Assembly: GCA_017624855.1 (NCBI GenBank)
Contig: JAGAMF010000006.1
Coordinates: 1-64,000, forward strand
Source: Lachnospiraceae bacterium
GTDB taxonomy: Bacteria > Bacillota > Clostridia > Lachnospirales > Lachnospiraceae
DNA: 64,000 nucleotides
Direction of reading: 5' to 3'
The first letter of the stretch is position 1, and every line of letters begins with the position of its first letter. The notes beneath the pieces were generated by a model, which did no database searches, was not told where the DNA came from, and saw only the letters and a program-made list of their open reading frames with translations. Of this stretch, positions 16,782 through 25,593 are shown in pieces. A program made the position numbers and the translations under genes.

Positions 16782-18296
16782 ATGCAGAATCATGTATTGG
16801 ATTACTTAGATGATATTGTGAAAAAGTGTCCGGATAAATTGGCATTCGCCAATGAAAAGGAAGGTTTAACATTCAAAGAGGTATATGAGCAGACCCGCTC
16901 CATAGGTACCTATCTTCATAAGCAGGGCATTTATAAAGAGCCGGTGATTGTTTTTATGAATAAACACCCGAAAACCATTACGGCATTCTTTGGTGTCATT
17001 GAGGGCGGATGCTTTTATGTGCCCATTGATGAACAGATGCCGGTGGCACGAATCAATCTGATTCTTGATAATGTAAAGCCCCGTTTGATGATTTGTGATG
17101 AGAAGACCGTCAAAAGGGCAGCAGAGTTTGAAACGCAGGCAAAAGCGGTGCTTTATGAAGATATTGCACATTTGCAGGCGGATGATGAAGCGTTACGGGA
17201 AATTCGCGATAAGGCCATTGACACGGATCCTATATACATCGTATTTACTTCCGGTTCTACCGGTGTGCCCAAGGGCGTGGCTGCCTGCCACAGAAGTGTG
17301 TTGGATTATATTGAGCAGTTGTGTGATGTGCTTAAATTTAATGAAAATACCGTATTCGGTAATCAGACACCTTTGTATTTTGATGCCTGCTTAAAAGAAC
17401 TGTATCCTACCTTAAAATTCGGTGCCACCACATATTTGATTCCCAAGGGACTTTTTATGATGCCTTTAAAACTGGTGGAATTTCTGAATGAGAAAAAAAT
17501 CAACACCGTATGCTGGGTGGTATCTGCATTGACTATGATATCGAGTTTGAACACTTTTGAGAAAGTGGTGCCTCAATATCTTCATACCATTGCATTCGGT
17601 AGCGAAGTCTTCCCTATAAAACAGTTTAACCTGTGGAAAACCACTTTGCCGGAGGCTGATTTTGTGAACCTCTACGGTCCTACGGAAGGCACCGGTATGT
17701 GCTGTTATTATAGAGCCGAGCGTCTTTTTGAAGAAGGCGAAAGTATTCCTATTGGAAGGCCTTTTAAAAATACGGAGATTCTGCTTTTGGATGAAAACAA
17801 CCGCTTGGCGGATACCGGTGAGTTGTGTATCCGTGGTACATCCGTAACTTTGGGATACTATAACAACCCTGAGAAAACAAAGGAAGCTTATGTGCAGAAT
17901 CCCTTGAACACCGCATATCCTGAGATTATTTATCGCACAGGCGATATTGCAACAAGAAACGAAGCAGGAGAGTTGCTTTTCGTATCCCGCAAGGATTATC
18001 AGATTAAGCACATGGGACATCGTATTGAGTTGGGCGAAATCGAGGCCAATGTAAATGCCTTGACAGGAATTAAAACCTGTGCCTGCGTATACTCCAAGAC
18101 AGATGAAAAAATCGTCTTGTACTATGTGGGAGACAAAGATAAGGCAACATTAATTAAGGATCTTCGCGATAAACTTCCCAGATATATGCTCCCCAATGAT
18201 ATGGAGTGTCTGGATGCAATGTTATATACGCCCAACGGTAAAATCGACCGTAAGGCATTGCTTGCAAGATATGAGGAAATGAAACAGACTTGCTAA
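16782..18296 (+). CDS. DltA-like amino-acid adenylation enzyme
   Basis: 504 residues, a stand-alone ANL-superfamily adenylation domain of D-alanine--carrier protein ligase type. Core motifs: A3 FTSGSTGVPKG (about 154-164), A5 NLYGPTEGT (about 297-305), A7 YRTGD (about 386-390), A10 PNGKIDRKA with catalytic Lys near 487. It would activate an amino acid with ATP and load it on the carrier protein encoded at 18403. The pocket segment WVVSALTMISS differs from DltA, where STPSFVxMC carries a Cys involved in D-Ala selection, so the substrate may not be D-alanine. Confidence 0.82.
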   Translation: MQNHVLDYLDDIVKKCPDKLAFANEKEGLTFKEVYEQTRSIGTYLHKQGIYKEPVIVFMNKHPKTITAFFGVIEGGCFYVPIDEQMPVARINLILDNVKPRLMICDEKTVKRAAEFETQAKAVLYEDIAHLQADDEALREIRDKAIDTDPIYIVFTSGSTGVPKGVAACHRSVLDYIEQLCDVLKFNENTVFGNQTPLYFDACLKELYPTLKFGATTYLIPKGLFMMPLKLVEFLNEKKINTVCWVVSALTMISSLNTFEKVVPQYLHTIAFGSEVFPIKQFNLWKTTLPEADFVNLYGPTEGTGMCCYYRAERLFEEGESIPIGRPFKNTEILLLDENNRLADTGELCIRGTSVTLGYYNNPEKTKEAYVQNPLNTAYPEIIYRTGDIATRNEAGELLFVSRKDYQIKHMGHRIELGEIEANVNALTGIKTCACVYSKTDEKIVLYYVGDKDKATLIKDLRDKLPRYMLPNDMECLDAMLYTPNGKIDRKALLARYEEMKQTC

Positions 18297-18328
18297 GATG
18301 CATAAAAACACATATAATGAGTTCGCGT

Positions 18329-18356
18329 AAAATACATAAAACAATTGTGTATTTTT
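18329..18356 (+). terminator. intra-operon hairpin (possible attenuator)
   Basis: 10-bp stem with one G-U pair (18329-18338 with 18346-18355), 7-nt loop, and a T-run at the 3' arm. It lies in the 106-nt gap between adenylation and carrier genes and could lower downstream expression or process the mRNA. Confidence 0.45.
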
Positions 18357-18402
18357 ACATGATAAAAATAAAACCGAAAAAGACAAATATACGGAGGCTG
18401 TT

Positions 18403-18630
18403 ATGGACAGATTATTGGAGATTTTATCGGACTTACATCCCGAAATTGATTTTGAAGAATGTACCACATTAATTGATGACGGTATTTTGGATTCTTTTGA
18501 CATTGTGTCACTGATTTCCGAAATCAATGAAGAATATGATGTGGTAATTTCCGCAGAATACATTGTTCCCGAGAATTTTAACTCAGCGGAAGCCTTATAT
18601 GCATTGATTGAAAAATTAGAGGAAGAATAA
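18403..18630 (+). CDS. acyl/aminoacyl carrier protein (DltC-like)
   Basis: 75 residues, acidic, four-helix carrier fold. The phosphopantetheine attachment site is Ser31 in GILDSFDIV. In Dlt systems this protein carries the activated amino acid as a thioester to a membrane MBOAT protein. It has a good ribosome site (ACGGAGG) and ends 4 nt before the MBOAT gene, the usual dltC-dltB type coupling, though the usual gene order is A-B-C-D. Confidence 0.88.
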   Translation: MDRLLEILSDLHPEIDFEECTTLIDDGILDSFDIVSLISEINEEYDVVISAEYIVPENFNSAEALYALIEKLEEE

Positions 18631-18634
18631 AAAG

Positions 18635-20227
18635 ATGCTTTTTACATCCTATCGTTTTCTTGCTTTTCTTTTGGTGCTCTTTGTGCTGTATTATGTGATA
18701 CCGAAGAAGACGCAATGGATGCTTTTGCTTGTGGCAAGCTATGTGTTTTATGCCTTTGCGGGGTGGGAGTATTTTATTTTTATGGGAATCACCACCTTAA
18801 GTACATACGGTGCGGGGCTTTTAATCGATCGCAACCACAGCAGGCAGAAAGCATATCTGGCAGAACATAAGGCTGAGCTTTCCAAGGAAGAGAAGAAGGC
18901 GTATAAAGAAAAACAAAAGAATAAAAGATTTGCAATTATGGTAGTATGCCTGGTTCTGAATTTCGGAATTTTGGCAGTGTTAAAATATACCAATTTTATG
19001 ATTGCCAATATAAACGGCGTATTGGAAATGACGGGTAGTGACAAAGTTCTGGCGTTTCAGGATTTGATTCTGCCCTTGGGTATATCCTTTTATACTTTCC
19101 AAAGTATGGGGTATCTGATCGATATTCACAGAGGCAAGTACGGTGCGCAGAAGAATGTGTTAAAATTTGCCCTGTTTGTATCCTTCTTTCCTCAGTTGAT
19201 TCAAGGCCCTATCAGCCGTTACGACGACTTGGAAAAAGGGCTGTTTGGGCAGCATGCGTTTGATTGGCATACGGTAAGTTTCGGCTTGCAGAGAATTCTG
19301 TGGGGCTATTTTAAAAAGCTTGTGATCGCGGACAGAATGTTAATCGGTGTCAATGCCATCATCGGAGATACGGAGAGTTTTACCGGTTTCTATGTGTTCT
19401 TGGGAATGCTTTTCTATGCATTGCAGTTGTATGCGGATTTTACCGGAGGTATCGATATTACCATCGGTATTGCGCAGGTTCTTGGCATTAAGATGCAGGA
19501 GAACTTCAACCGTCCCTATTTTTCAAAGGGAATCAAAGAATACTGGCGCAGATGGCATATTTCACTGGGCGCATGGTTTACGGATTATCTTTTTTATCCC
19601 ATATCCGTGTGCAAACCCATGTTAAAAGTGTCTAAATGGAGTCGTAAGCTTCTGGGCGAACAGGTTGGTAAAAGAGTTCCGGTATATGCCGCCAGCATTG
19701 CGGTGTGGTTTGTTACCGGTATCTGGCACGGCGCAGCGTGGAATTTCATTGTCTGGGGCTTGGGAAACTGCTTCTTTATCATGTTGTCGCAGGAGTGTGA
19801 ACCCTTATACGAGAAGTTCCATAATCGTTTTGCGGTAAAAGAGAAGATGTGGTTTAAGGCATTTCAGATCGGAAGAACCTTTTTGCTGATGAGTTCTTTG
19901 CGTATGCTTGACTGTTACCGTGATGTGCCTATGACTTTTAGAATGTTCGGAAGTATGTTTACGGATTGGAATATAGGTGAAGTTTTATCCACAGGTATTT
20001 GGAATCTTGGATTGGGACTTCATGACTATATTGTATTATTGATTGGAATCGTGATTCTGCTGACAGTAAGTCTTGTGGGCAGACGCGGCAGCGTGAGAGA
20101 TAAAATTGCCTCAAAACCCATGTGGGTATCCATGGCGGTGTTTGGCGGTATGTTTATTGCCGTGATACTGTTCGGGGCTTACGGAATGGGTTATGATGCC
20201 AGTCAGTTTATCTATAATCAGTTTTAG
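18635..20227 (+). CDS. MBOAT O-acyltransferase (DltB/AlgI-like)
   Basis: 530 residues, polytopic (about ten hydrophobic segments). MBOAT hallmarks are present: EYWRRWHISLGAWFTDYLF (about 305-323) and the active-site His in GIWHGAAWN (about 366-374), with LGISFYTFQSMGYLID earlier. Family members move acyl groups from the cytoplasm onto extracellular polymers such as teichoic acid or alginate. A charged lysine-rich loop (about 70-105) is longer than I would expect. Next to a carrier protein it probably takes an aminoacyl group. Confidence 0.9.
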   Translation: MLFTSYRFLAFLLVLFVLYYVIPKKTQWMLLLVASYVFYAFAGWEYFIFMGITTLSTYGAGLLIDRNHSRQKAYLAEHKAELSKEEKKAYKEKQKNKRFAIMVVCLVLNFGILAVLKYTNFMIANINGVLEMTGSDKVLAFQDLILPLGISFYTFQSMGYLIDIHRGKYGAQKNVLKFALFVSFFPQLIQGPISRYDDLEKGLFGQHAFDWHTVSFGLQRILWGYFKKLVIADRMLIGVNAIIGDTESFTGFYVFLGMLFYALQLYADFTGGIDITIGIAQVLGIKMQENFNRPYFSKGIKEYWRRWHISLGAWFTDYLFYPISVCKPMLKVSKWSRKLLGEQVGKRVPVYAASIAVWFVTGIWHGAAWNFIVWGLGNCFFIMLSQECEPLYEKFHNRFAVKEKMWFKAFQIGRTFLLMSSLRMLDCYRDVPMTFRMFGSMFTDWNIGEVLSTGIWNLGLGLHDYIVLLIGIVILLTVSLVGRRGSVRDKIASKPMWVSMAVFGGMFIAVILFGAYGMGYDASQFIYNQF

Positions 20228-20236
20228 AGGATTTGT

Positions 20237-21292
20237 ATGAAAGAAAAGAAAAATGTCCGAGGCAAAATATTCGCCACGGTAGCGATAGGGCTTGTGCTTA
20301 TCATCGTTATACTTGGCTTGTTGCAACGGCTTGTAATGCCCAAATATATGGGCGAAGTAAAAGAAGGTGCCTTAATCGGTGAGTACTATGATGAAAATAA
20401 AGATTTTGATGTGGTATTCATCGGAGACTGTGAGGTGTATGAGAATTTCGTGCCGGCAGTCTTGTGGGAGAATTACGGCATCAATTCTTACATCAGAGGC
20501 AGTGCCCAACAGTTAATCTGGCAGTCGTATTATTTGGCGGAAGAGACCCTTACTTACGAGACACCGGATGTGATTGTTTTTAATGTGTTGGCGTTGCAAT
20601 ACAATGAGCCTCAGAAAGAGGCCTACAACCGTATGACCATTGACGGTATGCGTTGGTCGCCTTCCAAAGTGGGAAGCATTCAGGCATCCATGATGGAGGA
20701 TGAGAATTTTATTGAATATGTATTTCCGCTGTTGCGCTATCATGACCGATGGAGCGCATTGGAAAAAGAAGATTTTACATATCTTTTCGGCGCTGAGAAG
20801 GTAGGTCATAACGGATATTATATGCAGGTGGGAATCGAGCCTGTGGAATATATTCCGGAAGGACGGCGATTGGGTGATTATTCCTTTGGGGATAACGCAT
20901 GGAGTTATATGGATAAAATGGTTGCCCTTTGCGAAGAAAAGGGTGTAGAATTGGTTTTAATCAAAGCGCCCAGCCTCTATCCTGAGTGGTATGACGAGTG
21001 GGATGTACAGGTGGAAGAATATGCCGCAGAGCATAACTTAAAATATATTAACTTTCTGGAATGTACGGAAGAAATCGGTCTGGATTACAGTACAGACACT
21101 TATGATGCGGGACTTCACTTAAATTTATACGGTGCAGTTAAGCTTACGGATTACTTCGGAGAATATCTGGTTACCGAATGCGGACTGGAAGACCGACGGC
21201 GTGAAGAAGCTTTGGCAGCGGAGTGGGAAGTAAAGCTTGAGCGCTTTTATGAACAAAAAGAGGAACTGGAAGCATTAGAGGAGGAGAAATAA
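20237..21292 (+). CDS. SGNH-like membrane-anchored protein (DltD position)
   Basis: 351 residues, one N-terminal transmembrane helix (about 10-30) with the rest outside. The central fold resembles SGNH/DltD hydrolases: block I FIGDCEVYENF places Cys65 where the nucleophilic Ser of GDS normally sits, and the C-terminal DAGLHLN holds Asp290 and His294. Asp and His are spaced by three residues rather than the usual two. It occupies the DltD position, where the family helps transfer the amino acid to the final acceptor. C-terminus is a charged coiled coil (about 310-351). Confidence 0.75.
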   Translation: MKEKKNVRGKIFATVAIGLVLIIVILGLLQRLVMPKYMGEVKEGALIGEYYDENKDFDVVFIGDCEVYENFVPAVLWENYGINSYIRGSAQQLIWQSYYLAEETLTYETPDVIVFNVLALQYNEPQKEAYNRMTIDGMRWSPSKVGSIQASMMEDENFIEYVFPLLRYHDRWSALEKEDFTYLFGAEKVGHNGYYMQVGIEPVEYIPEGRRLGDYSFGDNAWSYMDKMVALCEEKGVELVLIKAPSLYPEWYDEWDVQVEEYAAEHNLKYINFLECTEEIGLDYSTDTYDAGLHLNLYGAVKLTDYFGEYLVTECGLEDRRREEALAAEWEVKLERFYEQKEELEALEEEK

Positions 21293-21293
21293 T

Positions 21294-21914
21294 ATGAAAA
21301 AGATTTTGTTGGCAACAGTAGCGGTACTTATGATGGCCATGTTAACCGCTTGTTCCGAGACAGCAGAGGATGCGGCGGATACCGTGGTTGGTTTAAACGA
21401 TAAGGTATCGGATGCAGAGACGATTCTTGGTGATTACAAAGAGACTATGAGTAATGTGGATGCTACGGGAGAAGGAACTCCCAATGTACAGACCAACAAT
21501 ACTTCTTTGGATGATTTTGTGTTTGAATTTGGTGGTGTTACCATTGCGCCGGATATGAATACCAAGGAATTTTTGGATAAATTGGGCGAGCCCTTACACT
21601 ACTATGAAGTAAAGAGCTGTGCGTTTGAAGGTATGGATAAAATCTATACATACAGAAGCTTTGAAGTATCAACTTACCCCAATGGAACTGAGGATTTGGT
21701 ATCTTACATTTATTTTAAGGATGACACTGTGACAACACAGGAGGGCGCATATATCGGCATGTCCAAAGCTGATGTAATTGCTCTTTACGGTAGCGATTAC
21801 ACCGAGAGCGCAGGAATGCATGTATACGAGAGCGGCGGCATGGAATTACGCTTTATCTTTGAAAATGACAGCGTGGTATCCATTGAGTACGCAACTACGG
21901 TTTTGGATGAGTAA
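21294..21914 (+). CDS. lipoprotein of Dlt-like cassette
   Basis: 206 residues with a lipoprotein signal: KK, hydrophobic stretch, lipobox LTAC (Cys about 20). A predicted helix (about 22-60) and a globular domain follow, with motif YIGMSKADVIALYG (about 153-166), a pattern like DUF4309/SmpA-type extracellular modules. One base pair separates it from the SGNH-like gene, so it is translationally coupled. Likely located on the outer face of the membrane as an accessory factor; function unknown. Confidence 0.7.
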   Translation: MKKILLATVAVLMMAMLTACSETAEDAADTVVGLNDKVSDAETILGDYKETMSNVDATGEGTPNVQTNNTSLDDFVFEFGGVTIAPDMNTKEFLDKLGEPLHYYEVKSCAFEGMDKIYTYRSFEVSTYPNGTEDLVSYIYFKDDTVTTQEGAYIGMSKADVIALYGSDYTESAGMHVYESGGMELRFIFENDSVVSIEYATTVLDE

Positions 21915-21931
21915 GAGGGAGATTCACAAAA

Positions 21932-23524
21932 GTGGGTTCTGTAATTGATGATGAATTAAAATTAGGATTTATAGGGGACATTGGCAAACTAACGGTTGAT
22001 AACAAAAGGATATGGAAAAATCAGCGTGCATTTATGCAAGAACTGTTAGGTGAAGACAATTTGGATGATGGAAATCTATCTAAAATTTGTAAATTTTGCG
22101 AATGTGTAGATCTTACAAACATTAATGTCGGCGATTTGAAAAAACGCTGCGAAAATTCGTTGAAAAAATTTTATTCTAACGGAACCAAATCTCTGTCTAA
22201 AAATGATTACAAGGATTTAAACGACCAATTGATTAAGCTTTTGGACACAGATTATATATATGCAAAAAAATATGTAAAAAACAATGAAGATAAAAGGGAA
22301 TATGCAGAATACAGTAAAAAAGACCGTGAGATTATGCAATCTTTTTTTGAAATGAAGGCAAGCAGCGGCGATATTGCATATCATCTTTGTGCAGTTGTTT
22401 ATTTTGCGATAAAAAAAGAATTGTTACCCAATTTTTGTTATGGTGCCAATTATGAAAAAGATTTAAAAGACTTTAATGAAAAAGTGTTGATGATGTATGG
22501 CGTGACATCAAAACAGAGTCAAAAAGCCATTCTGAGTCTTGCGGAAGAAAAAAACATGTTCGCTTTGAGTGAAATGGGGGACATGTATTACTACGGATAT
22601 GGTGAAGGCATTGAGAAAAATATCGAGAAAGCGTACCATATCTACAAAGAAGCTGCCGGCTTGGTTGAAAATGAAATGTCAAGTTTTTCGCATCCGTTGG
22701 CTTTATGGTCCCTTGCATATATATTGTTCAATTATAAAAGAAAAAGAACAGCGTTGGAATGTTGTCGCGATATAAAAGAACTGGATGGCATTCCGGAAAA
22801 AGAGCGTGTTCGCCGTGCGATTCAATATGCATGGGGTTCTTATCATTTTCGGGATGAAAATCATCCGCCTTCCGCCAATATTCTTGGAAAAGCAATGTTG
22901 CTGTCCGAAGAAGAGATCGAGGGAATTACCGAAATAAAAAAAGAGTTTAACCTTGAATCGGCAGAAACATATTTTTTAAGCGCGGCAAAAGATGATTATA
23001 TGTATGGTATTACAAATTATGCACTTCTTGAGGCTGAAAAAATATTTACGGAAGATGCGTCAAAAAGAAGAGAGCATTTGGAAAATTATTTGGAATACAT
23101 GCAGAAAGCACATATGCAACACAATCCTACAGGCTCTAATGAGTTGGGGGATTTTTATCGAACCGGAAAAATATACAGAAGAACCTTTATAATATATTCC
23201 AGAACATCGGAATGCATGGATTTTAGTGATTACATAGAAGAATATAATATAAAAAATCGTTCAAGCATGATTACAAGCGATACAAAAGCAATTGAGTACT
23301 ACAGTGCCGCTTGTGAAACCTATACGACTTCGGTAAGTGCATGGGCATGCTGCAGTTTGTTGCTTTATTATCCGGAATATTTAAAGGAACAGGGAATGGA
23401 TATTAAATATTTTAGAAAAATTCATACATTCCAAAATGAAGCTGCAATCGAAAAGTTAAAAAGAGAATGGCCGGCAGAACGGTATGGAAACCGAACTTAT
23501 GATAATTATAAGATTTTGTTATAA
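21932..23524 (+). CDS. Sel1-repeat-like protein
   Basis: 530 residues from GTG21932 (GAGGGAG upstream). No signal or membrane helix. Sel1-like repeats are recognisable: ALSEMGDMYYYGYGEGIEK and KAYHIYKEAAG (about 210-240) and GSNELGDFYRTGK (about 395-410), with other helical pairs between. Such solenoids mediate protein contacts. It follows the lipoprotein by 17 nt, but codons here are noticeably more AT-rich than those of the cassette, so it may be a later addition. Transcription ends at a hairpin at 23540. Confidence 0.65.
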   Translation: MGSVIDDELKLGFIGDIGKLTVDNKRIWKNQRAFMQELLGEDNLDDGNLSKICKFCECVDLTNINVGDLKKRCENSLKKFYSNGTKSLSKNDYKDLNDQLIKLLDTDYIYAKKYVKNNEDKREYAEYSKKDREIMQSFFEMKASSGDIAYHLCAVVYFAIKKELLPNFCYGANYEKDLKDFNEKVLMMYGVTSKQSQKAILSLAEEKNMFALSEMGDMYYYGYGEGIEKNIEKAYHIYKEAAGLVENEMSSFSHPLALWSLAYILFNYKRKRTALECCRDIKELDGIPEKERVRRAIQYAWGSYHFRDENHPPSANILGKAMLLSEEEIEGITEIKKEFNLESAETYFLSAAKDDYMYGITNYALLEAEKIFTEDASKRREHLENYLEYMQKAHMQHNPTGSNELGDFYRTGKIYRRTFIIYSRTSECMDFSDYIEEYNIKNRSSMITSDTKAIEYYSAACETYTTSVSAWACCSLLLYYPEYLKEQGMDIKYFRKIHTFQNEAAIEKLKREWPAERYGNRTYDNYKILL

Positions 23525-23539
23525 CCGTGTTTTAAAGAA

Positions 23540-23573
23540 AACCTCCGCAACATCATTGTTGCAGAGGTTTTTG
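23540..23573 (+). terminator. terminator of Dlt-like cassette
   Basis: Stem AACCTC-GCAAC/GTTGC-GAGGTT (one mismatch) from 23540 to 23569 followed by TTTTT. Confidence 0.8.
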
Positions 23574-23586
23574 TTGTATTTATGAA

Positions 23587-23691
23587 ATTTTACTTCCCGA
23601 AATATGGATTTTACTTCCCGATTTGTAACCAATAGGGGAAGTAAGTTGAAAAATGAACAAAGTGACAATGAAAAAAATGAGGTGGTATAAT
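23587..23691 (+). promoter_or_regulatory. promoter with 21-bp-spaced direct repeats
   Basis: ATTTTACTTCCCGA occurs twice, at 23587-23600 and 23608-23621 (period 21 bp, two turns of DNA), with an inverted partial copy at 23636-23645. Downstream lies GTGACA (23662-23667), an 18-nt spacer and TATAAT (23686-23691). Paired direct repeats about 21 bp apart are typical of LytTR-type regulators; no such regulator gene is in the window. Confidence 0.6.
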
Positions 23692-23724
23692 CAAAACAGA
23701 TAAGAACATAGGAGGTATGACAAG

Positions 23725-24369
23725 ATGGATTATAACATTGATAAATCGAAGATGATGGCTGGTTGGGATTGTAAGGGTATAACTACCGTAGAGAGCAAAG
23801 AGAAAAAGCCGTCAATTATGTATTACATAAAAGAATTTTTTATAACGCTTTTACCTTTTGTTGTAGTTTTTCTTGCTTTCTTTACAGCTTCAAATTTTAT
23901 TATAAATTGGGCAGAAAATGAAGTGTTTGATTCGACTCTTTTGGTGGTTATAAAGATTGCTTTGGGCATAGTAATTGTGGGAAGTTTATTGGGCGCGGCA
24001 ATAGTAAGATTTTGCGGATGCGATGCGGATACGAGAATAGGAGAGTTTTTTGCGACTGTTTTGGGTGGAATTGTATCCGGTATTGTTTTGGCAATTGCAT
24101 TGGCAATTATAATTGCTGCGGTTGTCTTAATTATTGAGGTTGTTGTTTGGATTGTCGAGGCTGTTGTTTGGCTTGTTAATTTTGTTACGGAACTTATAGA
24201 AACGCTTGTGCTTGTCGTTGAGAATGTTGTGGAGTATGTTGTAGAGTCACTTGAATATATCTTGGCTAATATTCTCGGATTCTTATTGGTAGTAGGTGCT
24301 GTGAGCATGTTCCTTCTGGGAGGGGGCAGTGGTGAACCCGATGGAGTTATAGTGTTTTTTAGAAGATAA
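23725..24369 (+). CDS. multi-pass membrane protein of unknown function
   Basis: 214 residues. After a soluble N-terminus (1-35) there are four or five hydrophobic stretches (about 38-65, 75-95, 110-135, 135-160, 180-200). The central part is extremely rich in Val/Ile with regular Glu residues (IIEVVVWIVEAVVWLVNFVTE), suggesting amphipathic membrane helices. It has AGGAGG upstream and its own regulated promoter with direct repeats. Size, valine-rich helices and regulation recall bacteriocin-immunity or stress membrane proteins, but no family is recognised. Confidence 0.6.
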   Translation: MDYNIDKSKMMAGWDCKGITTVESKEKKPSIMYYIKEFFITLLPFVVVFLAFFTASNFIINWAENEVFDSTLLVVIKIALGIVIVGSLLGAAIVRFCGCDADTRIGEFFATVLGGIVSGIVLAIALAIIIAAVVLIIEVVVWIVEAVVWLVNFVTELIETLVLVVENVVEYVVESLEYILANILGFLLVVGAVSMFLLGGGSGEPDGVIVFFRR

Positions 24370-24397
24370 TTTTGCGGTATATAATTTGATAATATAA

Positions 24398-24422
24398 AAA
24401 GCACCGTTTTATGCGGTGCTTT
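24398..24422. terminator. bidirectional terminator
   Basis: 9-bp stem (24398-24406 with 24414-24422). A-run before and TTTT after serve the convergent genes ending at 24369 (+) and 24433 (-). Confidence 0.7.
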
Positions 24423-24432
24423 TGGTTTGCTG

Positions 24433-24750
24433 TTATTCCTCATCTTCCCCGCTTGCGGCAGCTCCTTCTTCCAGAGCCTTTTTAAATCTTATCTCATCCG
24501 CCTGTCTCATGGTTTCTTCCATTTCTTCGGTGCGGTAGGACGCTACATTTTTGCGGCCGGTTATGGTGCTGAATATCCACATAAGAATCCAACCGATAAT
24601 CGGCAGTACAATCAAGCCGATCATGCAGCTGAAGAACACGGTTTCCTTATTGGGAAAATCAAGGCAGGCAATGATAAAGGTTGCAATGACAAAGCACACA
24701 ATTAAAATTACAGTAATCAATGCCATAATTCGTTTTAAATTATTTTTCAT
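24433..24750 (-). CDS. two-TM hypothetical membrane protein
   Basis: Start taken at ATG24750 (MKNNLKRIMALI), since the longer frame to 24828 begins with an odd hydrophobic-aromatic leader and no ribosome site. The 105-residue product has two transmembrane helices (about 8-30 and 38-60) and a charged cytoplasmic C-terminus ending in acidic residues. Family not recognised; it resembles small phage-shock or cell-division-associated membrane proteins only in size. Confidence 0.55.
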   Translation of the reverse strand: MKNNLKRIMALITVILIVCFVIATFIIACLDFPNKETVFFSCMIGLIVLPIIGWILMWIFSTITGRKNVASYRTEEMEETMRQADEIRFKKALEEGAAASGEDEE

Positions 24751-24951
24751 GGAATCACTCTCTTTTATAAAAAATTGCGATAAAAACCGCTCAAAACACA
24801 GTATATCACAGAAAAAAACCGAGGGCAATCGTGAAAAGGGGCTTTTCAGATTTTAAAAAATGTTATATACTAAAAAACGGCGTGGGAATTGCCTCGTGGT
24901 TTTATCTCGCGTTTTTTATGGAAAGATAAAAGAAAAAGGATGGACTAAGAA

Positions 24952-25452
24952 ATGTTATTATTGGAATTATGGAGAGCACAGGCATATAACCAGACAGCAA
25001 ACAAGGGTCAGTTACAGAACTTGTGGAACAAATATTTTATCAAGGAAAAAGAAATCTACAAGCAGTTACTTGCCAACCCCGATGAAGAAGTAAAGGGAAC
25101 TGTTTCAGAACTTGCAGGCAAGTATAAGACCGACTTAATGTTCATGACCGGTTTCTTGGATGGTATCAATGACAGTTTAAAGACACCCAACCCCATTGAG
25201 ACTATGGAAGAGGATACCGAAGTAAGCCTTGCTTTCGATAAGGAACTTTTGTATAAGAACATGGTAGGCGCTGATGCAGATTGGCTTTACGGCTTACCTG
25301 AGTGGGAAGAAATCTTTGATGAGGCTACAAGAAAGGCACTCTACAAAGAGCAGAAGTCTTCTACAACCGTTGTAAAAGAAGACAAAGTATATCCCAACGA
25401 TCCCTGTCCTTGCGGCAGCGGAAAGAAGTACAAAAAGTGCTGTGGAAAGTAA
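24952..25452 (+). CDS. SEC-C motif protein
   Basis: 166 residues. The C-terminal ~22 residues are a SEC-C zinc-binding motif ([18 protein letters not shown]), as found at the end of SecA and in many small proteins. The N-terminal ~125 residues are helical and of no known family. SEC-C tails bind zinc and can contact ribosomes or SecB. No neighbour shares a clear pathway with it. Ribosome site AAAGG precedes ATG. Confidence 0.8.
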   Translation: MLLLELWRAQAYNQTANKGQLQNLWNKYFIKEKEIYKQLLANPDEEVKGTVSELAGKYKTDLMFMTGFLDGINDSLKTPNPIETMEEDTEVSLAFDKELLYKNMVGADADWLYGLPEWEEIFDEATRKALYKEQKSSTTVVKEDKVYPNDPCPCGSGKKYKKCCGK

Positions 25453-25468
25453 TTAAAAATAAACATAC

Positions 25469-25499
25469 AAAACCGGTGCATTCATGATGCATCGGTTTT
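25469..25499 (+). terminator. terminator after SEC-C gene
   Basis: 13-bp stem (25469-25481 with 25487-25499) with 5-nt loop, the 3' arm ending in TTTT. Confidence 0.65.
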
Positions 25500-25593
25500 C
25501 GTGATAAAGCGGCAGGTGATTTTGTCCACCATTTGTCCACGCTTTTTATAAAAATTGTAAATGTATGCATTAAGCAATGCAAAAGGAACTACC

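Noticed and set aside
17466..18020. minus-strand ORF of 184 codons inside the adenylation gene
   Set aside because: Antisense shadow; composition unlike a real protein.
23823..24443. long minus-strand ORF opposite the Val-rich membrane gene
   Set aside because: The Thr/Ile-rich translation mirrors the Val/Ile codons of the + strand gene; no ribosome site.
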